A stretch of 64,000 nucleotides of DNA from Candidatus Zixiibacteriota bacterium. Lineage in GTDB: Bacteria; Zixibacteria; MSB-5A5; GN15; FEB-12. The stretch spans positions 86,094 through 150,093 of the forward strand of contig JAJRQO010000034.1 of assembly GCA_024280215.1 (NCBI GenBank). The letters run 5' to 3'. This document shows positions 29,185-38,562 of the stretch, piece after piece (the stretch's first letter is position 1; every line of letters starts with the position of its first letter). The notes below the pieces were generated by a model, which saw nothing but the letters and a program-made list of their open reading frames with translations, did no database searches and had not been told where the DNA came from. Both the position numbers and the translations under genes were made by a program.

Positions 29185-29878
29185 TATTATTCGAAACACA
29201 CTTGAAGCTCCCAAAGTATTTGTTGGTGAAAAACGTCTGGACTTTGAAAATGAGAAAAAAGCTCATCTAAGATTAAGTTCGCTTTTCCCAACTGTTTCTG
29301 TTATTACAGATGCAGATGGTTCTCGATTTATTCCAATTCAACAAATAACTTTGCTTGAGCAAATACTAAAAGAAAAAAATAAAAAGTCGTTTGATAATGG
29401 TCATAAACAGGGATATGATAAAGGTCTTCAAGAAGGACTAACACAGGCAAAATCTGTATTGAAGAATTTTGAAAATGCCATTAAAGCCGCAGTTACCCAA
29501 CGTGAGGCGATGCTTGATGAGTCAAGAGACAGAGTCTTAGAACTTGTCATTAAGATTTGTAGAAAAATTTCTTATGATGCCATTGAGGTTGATCCTGAAA
29601 AAACCTTGCAAATTATCAATGGAGTGATTAACTCACTTGTTGATAAATCTAATTTAAAAATTAAAGTTAACCCTCAACATCTACCGATTGTTGAACAAAA
29701 TATCAATTCATTTTCTCAAGGATCAACTCTGATAAAACAGATAGAAATTATTGGCGATGATAGAGTGAAGTTTGGTGGTTGTTTTATCGAAACACCTACT
29801 GGCGATATTGATGCTCGACTTAATTCTCAAATTGATGTTATTGAAGATCTTCTTCATTCACACGGGGGAGAGGAATGA
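29177..29878 (+). CDS. fliH: flagellar assembly protein FliH
   Basis: Position between fliG and fliI; FliH/YscL-like; TTG start at 29177 overlapping fliG by 8 nt preferred over the ORF-track start 29102. Confidence 0.8.
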   Translation: MSNIIRNTLEAPKVFVGEKRLDFENEKKAHLRLSSLFPTVSVITDADGSRFIPIQQITLLEQILKEKNKKSFDNGHKQGYDKGLQEGLTQAKSVLKNFENAIKAAVTQREAMLDESRDRVLELVIKICRKISYDAIEVDPEKTLQIINGVINSLVDKSNLKIKVNPQHLPIVEQNINSFSQGSTLIKQIEIIGDDRVKFGGCFIETPTGDIDARLNSQIDVIEDLLHSHGGEE

Positions 29879-31191
29879 GTTCTATTCCATTTGATGGGTA
29901 CTTAGAACAGATTGACAACATTACAACAGTAAAACATTTTGGGAAAGTTACTCAAGTTGTGGGGTTAGTCATAGAATCTGCTGGTCCAGCCGTTTCTATT
30001 GGTCGGTTATGTAATATTGAAAATAGAGATAATGGGGAAACTATAAAAGCAGAAGTTGTTGGCTTTCGTGATGATCGAATATTGCTTATGCCTCTTGGTA
30101 CAGTTAGAGGTATCACTCCAGGTGCGATTGTTACGTCTACGTCTGAACAACTTCGTGTCCCTGTCGGACCTGAGCTAATTGGGCGAGTGCTTGGTGGATT
30201 AGGGCAACCAATCGACGGTAAAGGACCTCTTCGGACAGTCACAACTCGTTCAATTGATGCTGAACCAATTCCTGCATTACAAAGAAACAGGATTTCTGAA
30301 CCATTGCGAACTGGAGTCAAAGTGATAGATTTGATGACGACAGTTGGTAAAGGACAAAGATTAGGAATTTTTGCTGGTTCTGGTGTTGGCAAGTCAGTTA
30401 CCCTTGGAATGCTCGCACGTGGTTCATCTGCTGATATAAATGTTATCGGTTTAATTGGTGAGCGTGGTCGTGAGGTTCGTGAATTTATTGAAAAGGATTT
30501 AGGCCCTCAAGGTCTTAAAAATACAATAGTGGTTGCGGTGACATCTGACCAACCTGCACTTATACGAATAAAAGGTGCGATGATTGCAACTTCGATTGCG
30601 GAATATTTTCGTGATCAAGGGAAAGATGTTATGCTCATGGTTGATTCTCTCACTCGTGTCGCAATGGCTCAACGTGAAATTGGAATTACCGTCGGAGAAC
30701 CACCTACTACTAAAGGTTACACACCATCAGTTTTTGCCTTGCTTCCAAAACTTTTAGAACGAGCTGGACAAAAAGATAAAGGTTCGATAACAGGTATTTA
30801 TACGGTATTGGTTGAAGGGGATGATTTTAATGAACCCGTCTCAGACGCGGTTCGTTCAATTTTGGATGGTCATGTTGCTCTCTCTCGTAAATTGGCGTCG
30901 ATGAATCAGTATCCTGCTGTGGATATTTTGGACTCTATTAGTCGATTGATGATTGAAGTGACAAATGATGAAGAGTATGATCTCTCTGTCAAAGTTCGTG
31001 AGATTTATTCGGTCTACCGTGATGCAGAGGATTTGATTAATATAGGAGCCTACGTCAAAGGTAGTAATCCAAAAATTGATTACGCAATTTCAAAGATTGA
31101 CGCCTTGAAAGATTTCTTCAAACAAAAAATTCTTGAAGAAGTTAATTACGACAAAACCTATGCTGCTTTGAAAGAAATTATCGAAAGTTAA
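29875..31191 (+). CDS. fliI: flagellum-specific ATP synthase FliI
   Basis: GIFAGSGVGKSVTLGMLAR, GERGREVREFIE, DSLTRVAMAQREIG. Confidence 0.97.
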   Translation: MSSIPFDGYLEQIDNITTVKHFGKVTQVVGLVIESAGPAVSIGRLCNIENRDNGETIKAEVVGFRDDRILLMPLGTVRGITPGAIVTSTSEQLRVPVGPELIGRVLGGLGQPIDGKGPLRTVTTRSIDAEPIPALQRNRISEPLRTGVKVIDLMTTVGKGQRLGIFAGSGVGKSVTLGMLARGSSADINVIGLIGERGREVREFIEKDLGPQGLKNTIVVAVTSDQPALIRIKGAMIATSIAEYFRDQGKDVMLMVDSLTRVAMAQREIGITVGEPPTTKGYTPSVFALLPKLLERAGQKDKGSITGIYTVLVEGDDFNEPVSDAVRSILDGHVALSRKLASMNQYPAVDILDSISRLMIEVTNDEEYDLSVKVREIYSVYRDAEDLINIGAYVKGSNPKIDYAISKIDALKDFFKQKILEEVNYDKTYAALKEIIES

Positions 31192-31197
31192 ATCCTT

Positions 31198-31650
31198 ATG
31201 AAAAAATTTCGATATAGAATGGAACCGCTTCTCAAGCAACGGAAGCATATTGAAGATGAAAAGCAAAAGGTGCTCGCATCAGCTACGAAGAAAATTCTTG
31301 AACAAGAAGATGAATTGATACAAATTGAAGAAACCCGTCAGTCATCTTGTAATAATCATTTTGAAAAAATAAAAAAAGAGTTCAACGTTATCGACCTACT
31401 CGTCTTCTCTCGCTATGTCCATAAATTAAAAACAGATAGAATGGTTGGAGGGGAGATGTTAAAAGTATTAAGGCAAGATGAAAATGAAAAACGGAAAGAG
31501 TTACTCAATGCGTCTCGAGAACGGAAAAAATATGAGAAGCTAAGGGAGATTCAAGAAGAGAAGTTTTATAAAGTGATTGAAGAAAAAGAAAAAAAAGAGA
31601 GCGATGAAATCGCTCTCAATATATTTAGATATAATAATAAGCTAAAATAA
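31198..31650 (+). CDS. fliJ: flagellar export protein FliJ
   Basis: Coiled coil, MKKFRYRMEPLLKQRKHIEDEKQK; after fliI. Confidence 0.82.
   Translation: MKKFRYRMEPLLKQRKHIEDEKQKVLASATKKILEQEDELIQIEETRQSSCNNHFEKIKKEFNVIDLLVFSRYVHKLKTDRMVGGEMLKVLRQDENEKRKELLNASRERKKYEKLREIQEEKFYKVIEEKEKKESDEIALNIFRYNNKLK
31581..31617 (-). terminator. minus-strand intrinsic terminator inside fliJ
   Basis: Minus strand reads GAGAGCGAT-TTC-ATCGCTCTC-TTTTTTTTCTTTTTCT. Confidence 0.85.
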
Positions 31651-31651
31651 T

Positions 31652-32416
31652 TTATGGACAAGATGGGAGTTGAGGACCATCTCTAAACATAAAGTCTACC
31701 AAATAGACTAAATCACCAATATCGAGTACCTCATCAATAGAACCATCAACATTGGCTTCAGCCATACAGGTTGGTTCAGGACCTTCTCTAAACATAAAGT
31801 CTACCAAGTATACCAAATCAGCAATATCTAAAATATCATCAGGTGATGCATCAATATTACCTCTATCACCTAAACAACAAGAACCTGATTGGATAGTCAG
31901 AACTCCAGGGTTTATGACTGGAGAGAAAGCATTGGCAAATTCATCAGAAAAAGCAGTTGAAAATTCTCTATCTAAAATAGTAATAGTCATAGTATCGATA
32001 GAGACAGATTGTGGAGTTATTCCAGGAATAAATGAGAAGAACAGATAACCTAAAAGACCATTACCGCTGGCAACTAATCCTTCTGATAAGGCATAGGTGT
32101 ATACGGTGAGAGAGTTGGCGGCAATCTGATCGGCTCCTTTAAGTGAGTAGTTTTCTACACGACTTCCAACAAAAGAAAAAGAATCAATCATAACATCAGT
32201 CGTGCTATAAGTCATAGTTAATTCAATTCCAGCTAATGGCTGGTCATTATAAAAATAGACAGGAACAAAGCCTGAGTTGGGAGAAAATGTTGTCATCGAC
32301 TGAATAGTGACTGTATCACGTATCGTCGGGTCAGTTCCAATTGGTTGACTTTTGGCAACAGCAGCCATAATTAAGACAGCTATTATTACAGATAGTACTT
32401 TCAAGTTGATTCGCAT
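31652..32416 (-). CDS. secreted cohesin-like protein with two dockerin-like repeats
   Basis: Signal peptide MRINLKVLSVIIAVLIMAAVAKSQ, cohesin-like beta domain, two DIxDLVYLVDFMFR(E/D)GP repeats 35 codons apart; ORF track extends to 32464. Confidence 0.78.
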   Translation of the reverse strand: MRINLKVLSVIIAVLIMAAVAKSQPIGTDPTIRDTVTIQSMTTFSPNSGFVPVYFYNDQPLAGIELTMTYSTTDVMIDSFSFVGSRVENYSLKGADQIAANSLTVYTYALSEGLVASGNGLLGYLFFSFIPGITPQSVSIDTMTITILDREFSTAFSDEFANAFSPVINPGVLTIQSGSCCLGDRGNIDASPDDILDIADLVYLVDFMFREGPEPTCMAEANVDGSIDEVLDIGDLVYLVDFMFRDGPQLPSCP

Positions 32417-32668
32417 ATAATCCTTTTTCCTTTCGGAAAGATATAAAGCAAATTTAATGCTCAATTTATTATTCTTTTTTTATAATTAGAGAAATTCTCT
32501 ATAAATTGTTCGATTCTTGTAAGTAGTTGAAATGAATATAATTTGTACGGCAAAAATATAATACCAAAAGCCAAATTTCGCAACTGAAATTTTATGGATG
32601 ATTTTCATGTGCATATTTATGCACCTATTGTTGTTTATTTATATCTAAACAACGGAAATTCATAAATC

Positions 32669-32695
32669 TAAGTATTTGCTTTAGAACGCCGATAT
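32669..32695 (+). promoter_or_regulatory. putative sigma28 promoter TAAGTATT-N11-GCCGATAT
   Basis: -10 matches GCCGATAA 7/8; overlaps ATG 32694, so ATG 32703 may be the real start. Confidence 0.55.
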
Positions 32696-32702
32696 GAATG
32701 AT

Positions 32703-32918
32703 ATGATCGATAGAGACAAAAAATTTAAGGTCGCCGAACGCTGTTTATACCTCAAAGTCTGTTATTTGGCTGAAGATTTAAAATGTTTTGGTTACAAGAC
32801 TGATTGTGTTTTGTATCAGAAATCAAATAATGAGAACTGTTCTCAAACTCGATTTGATGATGCTATGGATAAGCTCATAGATCAGACAATGCTCAAATAT
32901 CAAGATATTCCTGAATAG
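32703..32918 (+). CDS. small cysteine-containing hypothetical protein
   Basis: CLYLKVCYLAEDLKCFGYKTDCVLYQKSNNENC; ORF opens at 32694, start 32703 suggested by promoter position. Confidence 0.55.
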   Translation: MIDRDKKFKVAERCLYLKVCYLAEDLKCFGYKTDCVLYQKSNNENCSQTRFDDAMDKLIDQTMLKYQDIPE

Positions 32919-32946
32919 TCTATCTAAGAAAAAAATTCCTATTAAA

Positions 32947-32965
32947 TTCGGAATTCTCTTCCGAA
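32947..32965 (+). promoter_or_regulatory. candidate activator (UAS) inverted repeat upstream of the flgF sigma54 promoter
   Basis: TTCGGAA-TTCTC-TTCCGAA, same GGAA-N5-TTCC core as 24820-24832. Confidence 0.5.
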
Positions 32966-33038
32966 ATCTATCTTAAAAACATTTCCTTCTTAAAGTTAAC
33001 GTGAAGCGTTACAATTGATTAACTGTACGTAATCAGTT

Positions 33039-33054
33039 TGGCATGGCCTCTGCT
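33039..33054 (+). promoter_or_regulatory. sigma54 promoter TGGCATGGCCTCTGCT
   Basis: GG-N10-GC spacing, TGGCA conserved; 23 nt upstream of flgF. Confidence 0.75.
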
Positions 33055-33076
33055 ATAACCAATAGTGGAGAAAATT

Positions 33077-33805
33077 ATGATAAAAGGTTTATACACATCT
33101 GCATCTGCGATGATACCGCGGATCAAAAAACAGGAAGCATCAGCAAACAATATTGCGAATGCGTCCACCCCCGGCTTTAAGAAAGAACGGGTATTTACAA
33201 AAGAACTTTCTAAGGCTGAGCTGAAAGTAGCTCATCGTCGAAATGTTTGGGAACAACCGATGGTTGATAAATCCTACACATCATTTGCACCTGGCGTATT
33301 TGACAAAACAGGCAACCCACTTAATATGGCTATTGATGGTGATGGATTTTTCACTTTAGAATTACCAGATGGAACCAGAGCTTTAACTCGCAATGGTGCA
33401 TTTTCAGTCAACAATCAAGGGCAACTCGAAATCCCTGGTGGTGCGTTAGTCATGGGTGATGGGGGACCTATTGAAGTTGGTTCGGGCGTTGTAGAAGTTT
33501 CAGGAACTGGTATAGTTTCATCGAATGGTTTACCCGTCGGTCAAATTACCCCTGTAACGGTCAATGATTTACAAGCACTTAATAAAATTGGAAGCTCAAT
33601 GTATATCCTACCAGAAGGAGAGGAACTGATTCCTGCTACAAAATCTACGATACAACAAGGGTATCTTGAAGCATCAAATGTTGACATAGTTCGTGAGATG
33701 ATTGAGATGATAATCTCATTCAGAAATTTTGAAGCCGACTCAAAGTCGATTTCAGTACAGGATCAATCTCTTGAACAACTGTTTAGCAGAGTCGGCAGTA
33801 GATAA
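33077..33805 (+). CDS. flgF: flagellar basal-body rod protein FlgF
   Basis: ANNIANASTPGFKKERVF, LDMA-like NPLNMAIDGDGFFTL; upstream of flgG; ATG 33077 preferred. Confidence 0.88.
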   Translation: MIKGLYTSASAMIPRIKKQEASANNIANASTPGFKKERVFTKELSKAELKVAHRRNVWEQPMVDKSYTSFAPGVFDKTGNPLNMAIDGDGFFTLELPDGTRALTRNGAFSVNNQGQLEIPGGALVMGDGGPIEVGSGVVEVSGTGIVSSNGLPVGQITPVTVNDLQALNKIGSSMYILPEGEELIPATKSTIQQGYLEASNVDIVREMIEMIISFRNFEADSKSISVQDQSLEQLFSRVGSR

Positions 33806-33839
33806 GAAAAAATAAAATCATACTATAGGAAGTAGAAAA

Positions 33840-34628
33840 ATGATTAAAGCAATGAGAACAGCGGCAACAGGGATGATTGCCCAACAAATGAATGTTGACA
33901 ATATTGCCAACAACTTAGCAAACGTTAATACAACAGGTTTCAAAAAAAGTAAATTAGAATTTCAAGATATTCTCTATCAGAATGTAAGAAAAGCTGGTAC
34001 AGCAACTGCTATCGGTACATCAGTACCGACAGAACTTTCGATTGGGTATGGTACCCGTGCTGTTGCGACTAATAGAATGTTTACTATTGGTAATTTACAG
34101 TTGACAGGTAACCCTTTAGACTTGGCAATTTCAGGTGATGGTTTTTTTCAAATCCTACATCCAGATGGCACTACAGTCTATACCCGTGATGGAGCATTAA
34201 AAATTGCTGGTGATGGTTCTGTGGTCACATCTGAGGGGTATAAAATTATTCCAGAGATTACAATCCCTGAAGATGCATCATCGATTTCAATTGGTGCTGA
34301 TGGTAATGTACAAGTGATACAATTTGGTTCTGACGGACCTACCGATGTTGGTCAAATCGAATTAGCACGTTTTATCAACCCATCTGGTCTTGAAGCTATC
34401 GGTCGAAACCTTCTTGTTAAAACTGGTGCATCAGGTGAACCATTGACAGATATTCCATCCCAAAGTGGATTAGGTTCAGTTGATCAGGGATATTTGGAAA
34501 TGTCAAATGTTGATGTTGTTGACGAAATGGTAAACATGATTGTCGCTCAGCGTGCCTATGAGATGAACTCAAAAGCAATTACTACTGCAGATGATATGTC
34601 GCAGATTGCTAATAATCTCAAGAGATAA
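33840..34628 (+). CDS. flgG: flagellar distal rod protein FlgG
   Basis: MIKAMRTAATGMIAQQMNVDNIANNLANVNTTGFKKSKLEFQDILYQ. Confidence 0.96.
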   Translation: MIKAMRTAATGMIAQQMNVDNIANNLANVNTTGFKKSKLEFQDILYQNVRKAGTATAIGTSVPTELSIGYGTRAVATNRMFTIGNLQLTGNPLDLAISGDGFFQILHPDGTTVYTRDGALKIAGDGSVVTSEGYKIIPEITIPEDASSISIGADGNVQVIQFGSDGPTDVGQIELARFINPSGLEAIGRNLLVKTGASGEPLTDIPSQSGLGSVDQGYLEMSNVDVVDEMVNMIVAQRAYEMNSKAITTADDMSQIANNLKR

Positions 34629-34631
34629 ATT

Positions 34632-35315
34632 ATGAAAACTTTTTATTCAGCTCTAACAATTTTCTTATTGGTATGCACTCTTAATAGTAATGCGATTACG
34701 ACAGAAGATGCAATCATTGAGAAGATGTACACTGATTATCAACTTGATACAACAGACTATGAGATTGAAATTCTTACAAGTCGTATCAAATTAAAGAATA
34801 TTGAAACAGAAGAACTGTCAATTAAAGCATTGACTCAAAAAGAGCCTCTCGGGCTTTTTACTGTTTTAGTCTCTATCATGAAAGATGGAGAGAATGTCGA
34901 AACGTCACAAGTTCGTATGCGTATTAAAAAATTCAAGACTGTACTAATTACAACAGACCGATTAAAACGTCATACCGAATTGACAAACTCAAATACAGCA
35001 GTCAAGCGTGTCGAAGTGACAAATTTACGGAGCAAACCATATCTTTCTGTCGCAGAAACATTCGGCTATCGTCTCAAAGGTGCTGTGAAAAAACAAATTC
35101 CTTTAACAAGTTCAATGCTGCAAAAAATCCCAGACATTGCTTCTGGTCGAGAGACGACAATTGTCTATGTTGGTTCAGTTTTTAAAATAACTGCCGAGGG
35201 GGTCGCATTACAGTCAGGTAGTGAAGGTGATTTTATCAAAGTAAAAAACAAAACAAGTAAAAAAATAATTATAGCCCGCGTCATTGATTCACATCATGTC
35301 GCAGTTGACCCATAG
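34632..35315 (+). CDS. flgA: flagellar P-ring assembly chaperone FlgA
   Basis: Signal peptide; SAF-like region; C-terminal VALQSGSEGDFIKVKNKTSKKIIIARVIDSHHVAV. Confidence 0.85.
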   Translation: MKTFYSALTIFLLVCTLNSNAITTEDAIIEKMYTDYQLDTTDYEIEILTSRIKLKNIETEELSIKALTQKEPLGLFTVLVSIMKDGENVETSQVRMRIKKFKTVLITTDRLKRHTELTNSNTAVKRVEVTNLRSKPYLSVAETFGYRLKGAVKKQIPLTSSMLQKIPDIASGRETTIVYVGSVFKITAEGVALQSGSEGDFIKVKNKTSKKIIIARVIDSHHVAVDP

Positions 35316-35336
35316 GATTGGGCAAAGGATACAGTT

Positions 35337-35927
35337 ATGAACATAAAAAAAATTGGATTTATTTTATTCGTTCTGCTCATGCTCCCATTTACTGTAAAAG
35401 TTTTTGGAAGTAATGATTTTGGACAAACACAATCGCTGTTTACTGATATCAAAGCAAATATTGTTGGTGATATTTTAACAGTACTAATTTTTGAACAAAG
35501 TAGAGCTACTCAAAAAGCAGAATCTAAAACTGCAAAATCTACTCAAGCCTCTATTTCAGCAGGACCTGGTATAGGACCGCTTCGTTTTATTCCTATCTTT
35601 GGTGCTGATGGTAAAAATAGCTCGACATTTGATGGCAAGGGAGAATCCATTCGAAATGGTACCTTTTCTGCCAAGATGTCTGTAACCGTTGTCGCTGTCA
35701 AAAATAATGGCGATTTGGTTATACAAGGTTCACGAACAATAGGACTCTCTGGTGATAGGGAAACAATGAATCTTACTGGTGTCGTTAGAAAAAAAGATAT
35801 TAGCCCAAATAATACAATCGATTCATACTTAATTGCCGATGCCGAAATTTCATACTCTGGTAAAGGGAATGCAAATACGACTCAGCGACCTGGTGTTTTT
35901 ACTCGTTTCTTTAACTGGGTATTTTAG
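35337..35927 (+). CDS. flgH: flagellar L-ring protein FlgH
   Basis: SLFTDIKANIVGDILTVLIFE, FSAKMSVTVVAVKNNGDLVIQGSRTIG. Confidence 0.92.
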   Translation: MNIKKIGFILFVLLMLPFTVKVFGSNDFGQTQSLFTDIKANIVGDILTVLIFEQSRATQKAESKTAKSTQASISAGPGIGPLRFIPIFGADGKNSSTFDGKGESIRNGTFSAKMSVTVVAVKNNGDLVIQGSRTIGLSGDRETMNLTGVVRKKDISPNNTIDSYLIADAEISYSGKGNANTTQRPGVFTRFFNWVF

Positions 35928-35936
35928 GAGATAACA

Positions 35937-37073
35937 ATGCTACAAGCAATATTTACAAAAATTTCACTTCCGATTTGTATCGCACTGGTCACAATGTTTA
36001 TTACAACATTTGTGACGCCAGTAGATGCGGGGAAAGTACGTATTAAGGATATTTGCCAGTTTCAAAATATGGAAGAATCTGACCTAATCGGTTATGGACT
36101 TATTATTGGCCTTGATGGAACAGGTGATGGAAAAGGAACTCAATTTACGAATCAATCGTTGACAAATATGATGGAGCGAATGGGGCTAACTGTTGATGTG
36201 AAGAAAGTAAAAGTAAAGAATGTTGCAGCTGTCATGGTAACGGCTAAAATTAGTTCTTTCAATCGAAACGGTACTTACGTTGATGTTACTGTTTCTTCTG
36301 TGGGGGACGCAAAGTCGCTTCAAGGAGGAACATTATTAATGACACCACTTTCTGATCGAACTGGTTCTGTTCGAGCAATTGCACAGGGAGCTGTTTCGAT
36401 AGGTGGTTTTAATGTTCAGGTTGATGATGGGAATAAAATTATAAACAACTATACTTTGGTTGGACGAGTTCCCAATGGAGCAAAAGTTTCTAATGAACTC
36501 ATTGGTCCTGAAAGAACAAAAAAAGAATTTTTTATCTCATTGCGTTCACCTGATTTTACAACAGCTAATAGAATAGCCGAACGTATTAATATAAAATATG
36601 GTATGACCGCGTTTGCTTTAGACGGTGGAACTGTACAGGTAATGATTCCAGATTCGCTTTCGCATATGGTCTATCGTACTCGGTTTATTTCTGATATAGG
36701 ACTTTTAACTATTGTACCCGACCAAGTTGCACGTGTTGTCTTAAATGAAAAAACAGGTACCATAGTCGCAGGGCAACATGTTACCATTGAACCAGTTGCA
36801 ATTGCTCATGGTACTATAACGATTAATATAGAGTCAACGCCGATTATCTCGCAACCAGAACCGTTTTCATCTGGCGAGACAATAGTAACTTCAGATTCAC
36901 GAATTACAATTAGTGATGAACCCGCTCGAGTGATACATTTAAAACGAACTGTCTATCTTTCTGATGTTGCTAAAGCACTCAACAAAATAGGTGCGGCACC
37001 GAGAGATATTATTGCAATTTTTCAGGCTATGAAACAAGCAGGAGCATTGCAAGCGGAACTTATTATATTGTAA
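35937..37073 (+). CDS. flgI: flagellar P-ring protein FlgI
   Basis: VRIKDICQFQNMEESDLIGYGLIIGLDGTGDG. Confidence 0.95.
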   Translation: MLQAIFTKISLPICIALVTMFITTFVTPVDAGKVRIKDICQFQNMEESDLIGYGLIIGLDGTGDGKGTQFTNQSLTNMMERMGLTVDVKKVKVKNVAAVMVTAKISSFNRNGTYVDVTVSSVGDAKSLQGGTLLMTPLSDRTGSVRAIAQGAVSIGGFNVQVDDGNKIINNYTLVGRVPNGAKVSNELIGPERTKKEFFISLRSPDFTTANRIAERINIKYGMTAFALDGGTVQVMIPDSLSHMVYRTRFISDIGLLTIVPDQVARVVLNEKTGTIVAGQHVTIEPVAIAHGTITINIESTPIISQPEPFSSGETIVTSDSRITISDEPARVIHLKRTVYLSDVAKALNKIGAAPRDIIAIFQAMKQAGALQAELIIL

Positions 37074-38026
37074 TGGATATTTCATCTCTTAACATGCCGG
37101 CTCAAGTCGACTATCCTAAAACAGATTTAGACAGACTCAAAACACAGTCGCCACAGACTCTTGAGGATGAAAAAGCAAGGCTGAAAAAAGCGACCAAAGA
37201 ATTTGAGTCGTTTTTTTCCTACCAACTTTTAAAGTCGATGCGAAAAACTATTCCGAAGAGTGAATTGACTGAGGGGGGAGCTTTCTCGGGAGGTATGGGT
37301 AAAGAGATATTTACAGATATGTTCGATATGAAAATGGCAAAGCAGATGACACAAAATTCTGACAGATCGATTTCTGCTGTGTTGTATCGTTCACTTGAAA
37401 AAATCATTTCTGTACCATATCAGGATATCCCTGAGAAAGTACAAATTAAACCACTTGAAAAAGATTCAGTGCAGCCGATTGAACTCAAAAAAAATGAGCT
37501 ACATGAGTTGCAAAGATCAAAAGAAAACTTTGAAATTAAAAAAAGAGATGGCGAATTTATGAATGTCTCGCAGCCACCTCGTATCGCAAAACAGATTTCA
37601 TCAGATCCCATACTTTCTAAATACGGAGCTGAGATACAAAAGGCAGCTGAGAAATATTCGCTCGACCCTGCTTTGATAATTTCTGTTATCAAAGCAGAGT
37701 CAGGTGGAGACTATTTAGCCGAATCACCTGCAGGTGCCAAAGGTTTGATGCAATTGATTGACTCTACTGCTGCAGAGATGAATGTGGAAGATGTCTTTAA
37801 TCCTGCGGATAATATCGATGGTGGAAGCCGTTATCTAAAGAGCATGCTTGACCGCTTCAAGTCGGTTAAACTCGCTCTGGCAGCTTATAATGCTGGTCCT
37901 GGCAATGTGATGCGATACGATGGTATCCCTCCATTTCCTGAGACTGAGGCGTACGTTGACAAAGTGGTCGACACATTGTCAAACATTAATGTCAATTCTG
38001 ATGCGAAACATGCTAAAGTGAAATGA
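37073..38026 (+). CDS. flgJ: FlgJ-like rod-binding protein fused to SLT lytic transglycosylase
   Basis: Rod-binding FESFFSYQLLKSMRKTIP plus IKAESGGDYLAESPAGAKGLMQLI and AYNAGPGNV. Confidence 0.85.
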   Translation: MDISSLNMPAQVDYPKTDLDRLKTQSPQTLEDEKARLKKATKEFESFFSYQLLKSMRKTIPKSELTEGGAFSGGMGKEIFTDMFDMKMAKQMTQNSDRSISAVLYRSLEKIISVPYQDIPEKVQIKPLEKDSVQPIELKKNELHELQRSKENFEIKKRDGEFMNVSQPPRIAKQISSDPILSKYGAEIQKAAEKYSLDPALIISVIKAESGGDYLAESPAGAKGLMQLIDSTAAEMNVEDVFNPADNIDGGSRYLKSMLDRFKSVKLALAAYNAGPGNVMRYDGIPPFPETEAYVDKVVDTLSNINVNSDAKHAKVK

Positions 38027-38073
38027 AAATAGACCGACTATAAATGTGAAGATAAAAACTATTGGATAGAAAA

Positions 38074-38562
38074 ATGATTGATACACTAATCGACATAATT
38101 GGCAAGGAAGCCGTACTCTTTGAGTCTTTTTTGGAACTCCTGGAAAAACAACAGAGAATGCTGGTGGAAAATAATCTTGATGGATTAAATCAAGTGACTG
38201 CCGAGCAGCACGAACGTTTGACGGAAAGTCAAATGCTTAATAGCCGTCGCATGGAAGTTGTCGCACAGATTAAAAAAGATAAACAAATCGAAGGTAATTT
38301 AAATATTACCCGATTACTCACATTGATTGATCAACAACAAGCAGATAGATTAGAACAACTCCAAGATGTGATTCTTTCTCTGAGTGACAAAATTACAGAG
38401 ACCAGAAATCAAAATGCAATATTGCTGAACCGCTCTCGAGAATATATTTCCAAAACCATGGATATGCTCTCAAAGATCAATGCTCCTAAATCACCGACTT
38501 ATGGACAAAAAGGTGAATCGGAACATCAGCATGCTGCCTTATCAATAGATAGGAGAATCTAA
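38074..38562 (+). CDS. FlgN-like flagellar chaperone
   Basis: Helical, immediately upstream of flgK; ATG 38074 preferred over TTG 38062. Confidence 0.7.
   Translation: MIDTLIDIIGKEAVLFESFLELLEKQQRMLVENNLDGLNQVTAEQHERLTESQMLNSRRMEVVAQIKKDKQIEGNLNITRLLTLIDQQQADRLEQLQDVILSLSDKITETRNQNAILLNRSREYISKTMDMLSKINAPKSPTYGQKGESEHQHAALSIDRRI

Noticed and set aside
29952-30392. 146-aa minus ORF inside fliI
   Set aside because: Antisense shadow of a conserved ATPase.
31748-32048. Plus-strand ORF 31752-32048 opposite the cohesin-like gene
   Set aside because: Antisense to a gene with signal peptide and dockerin-like repeats.
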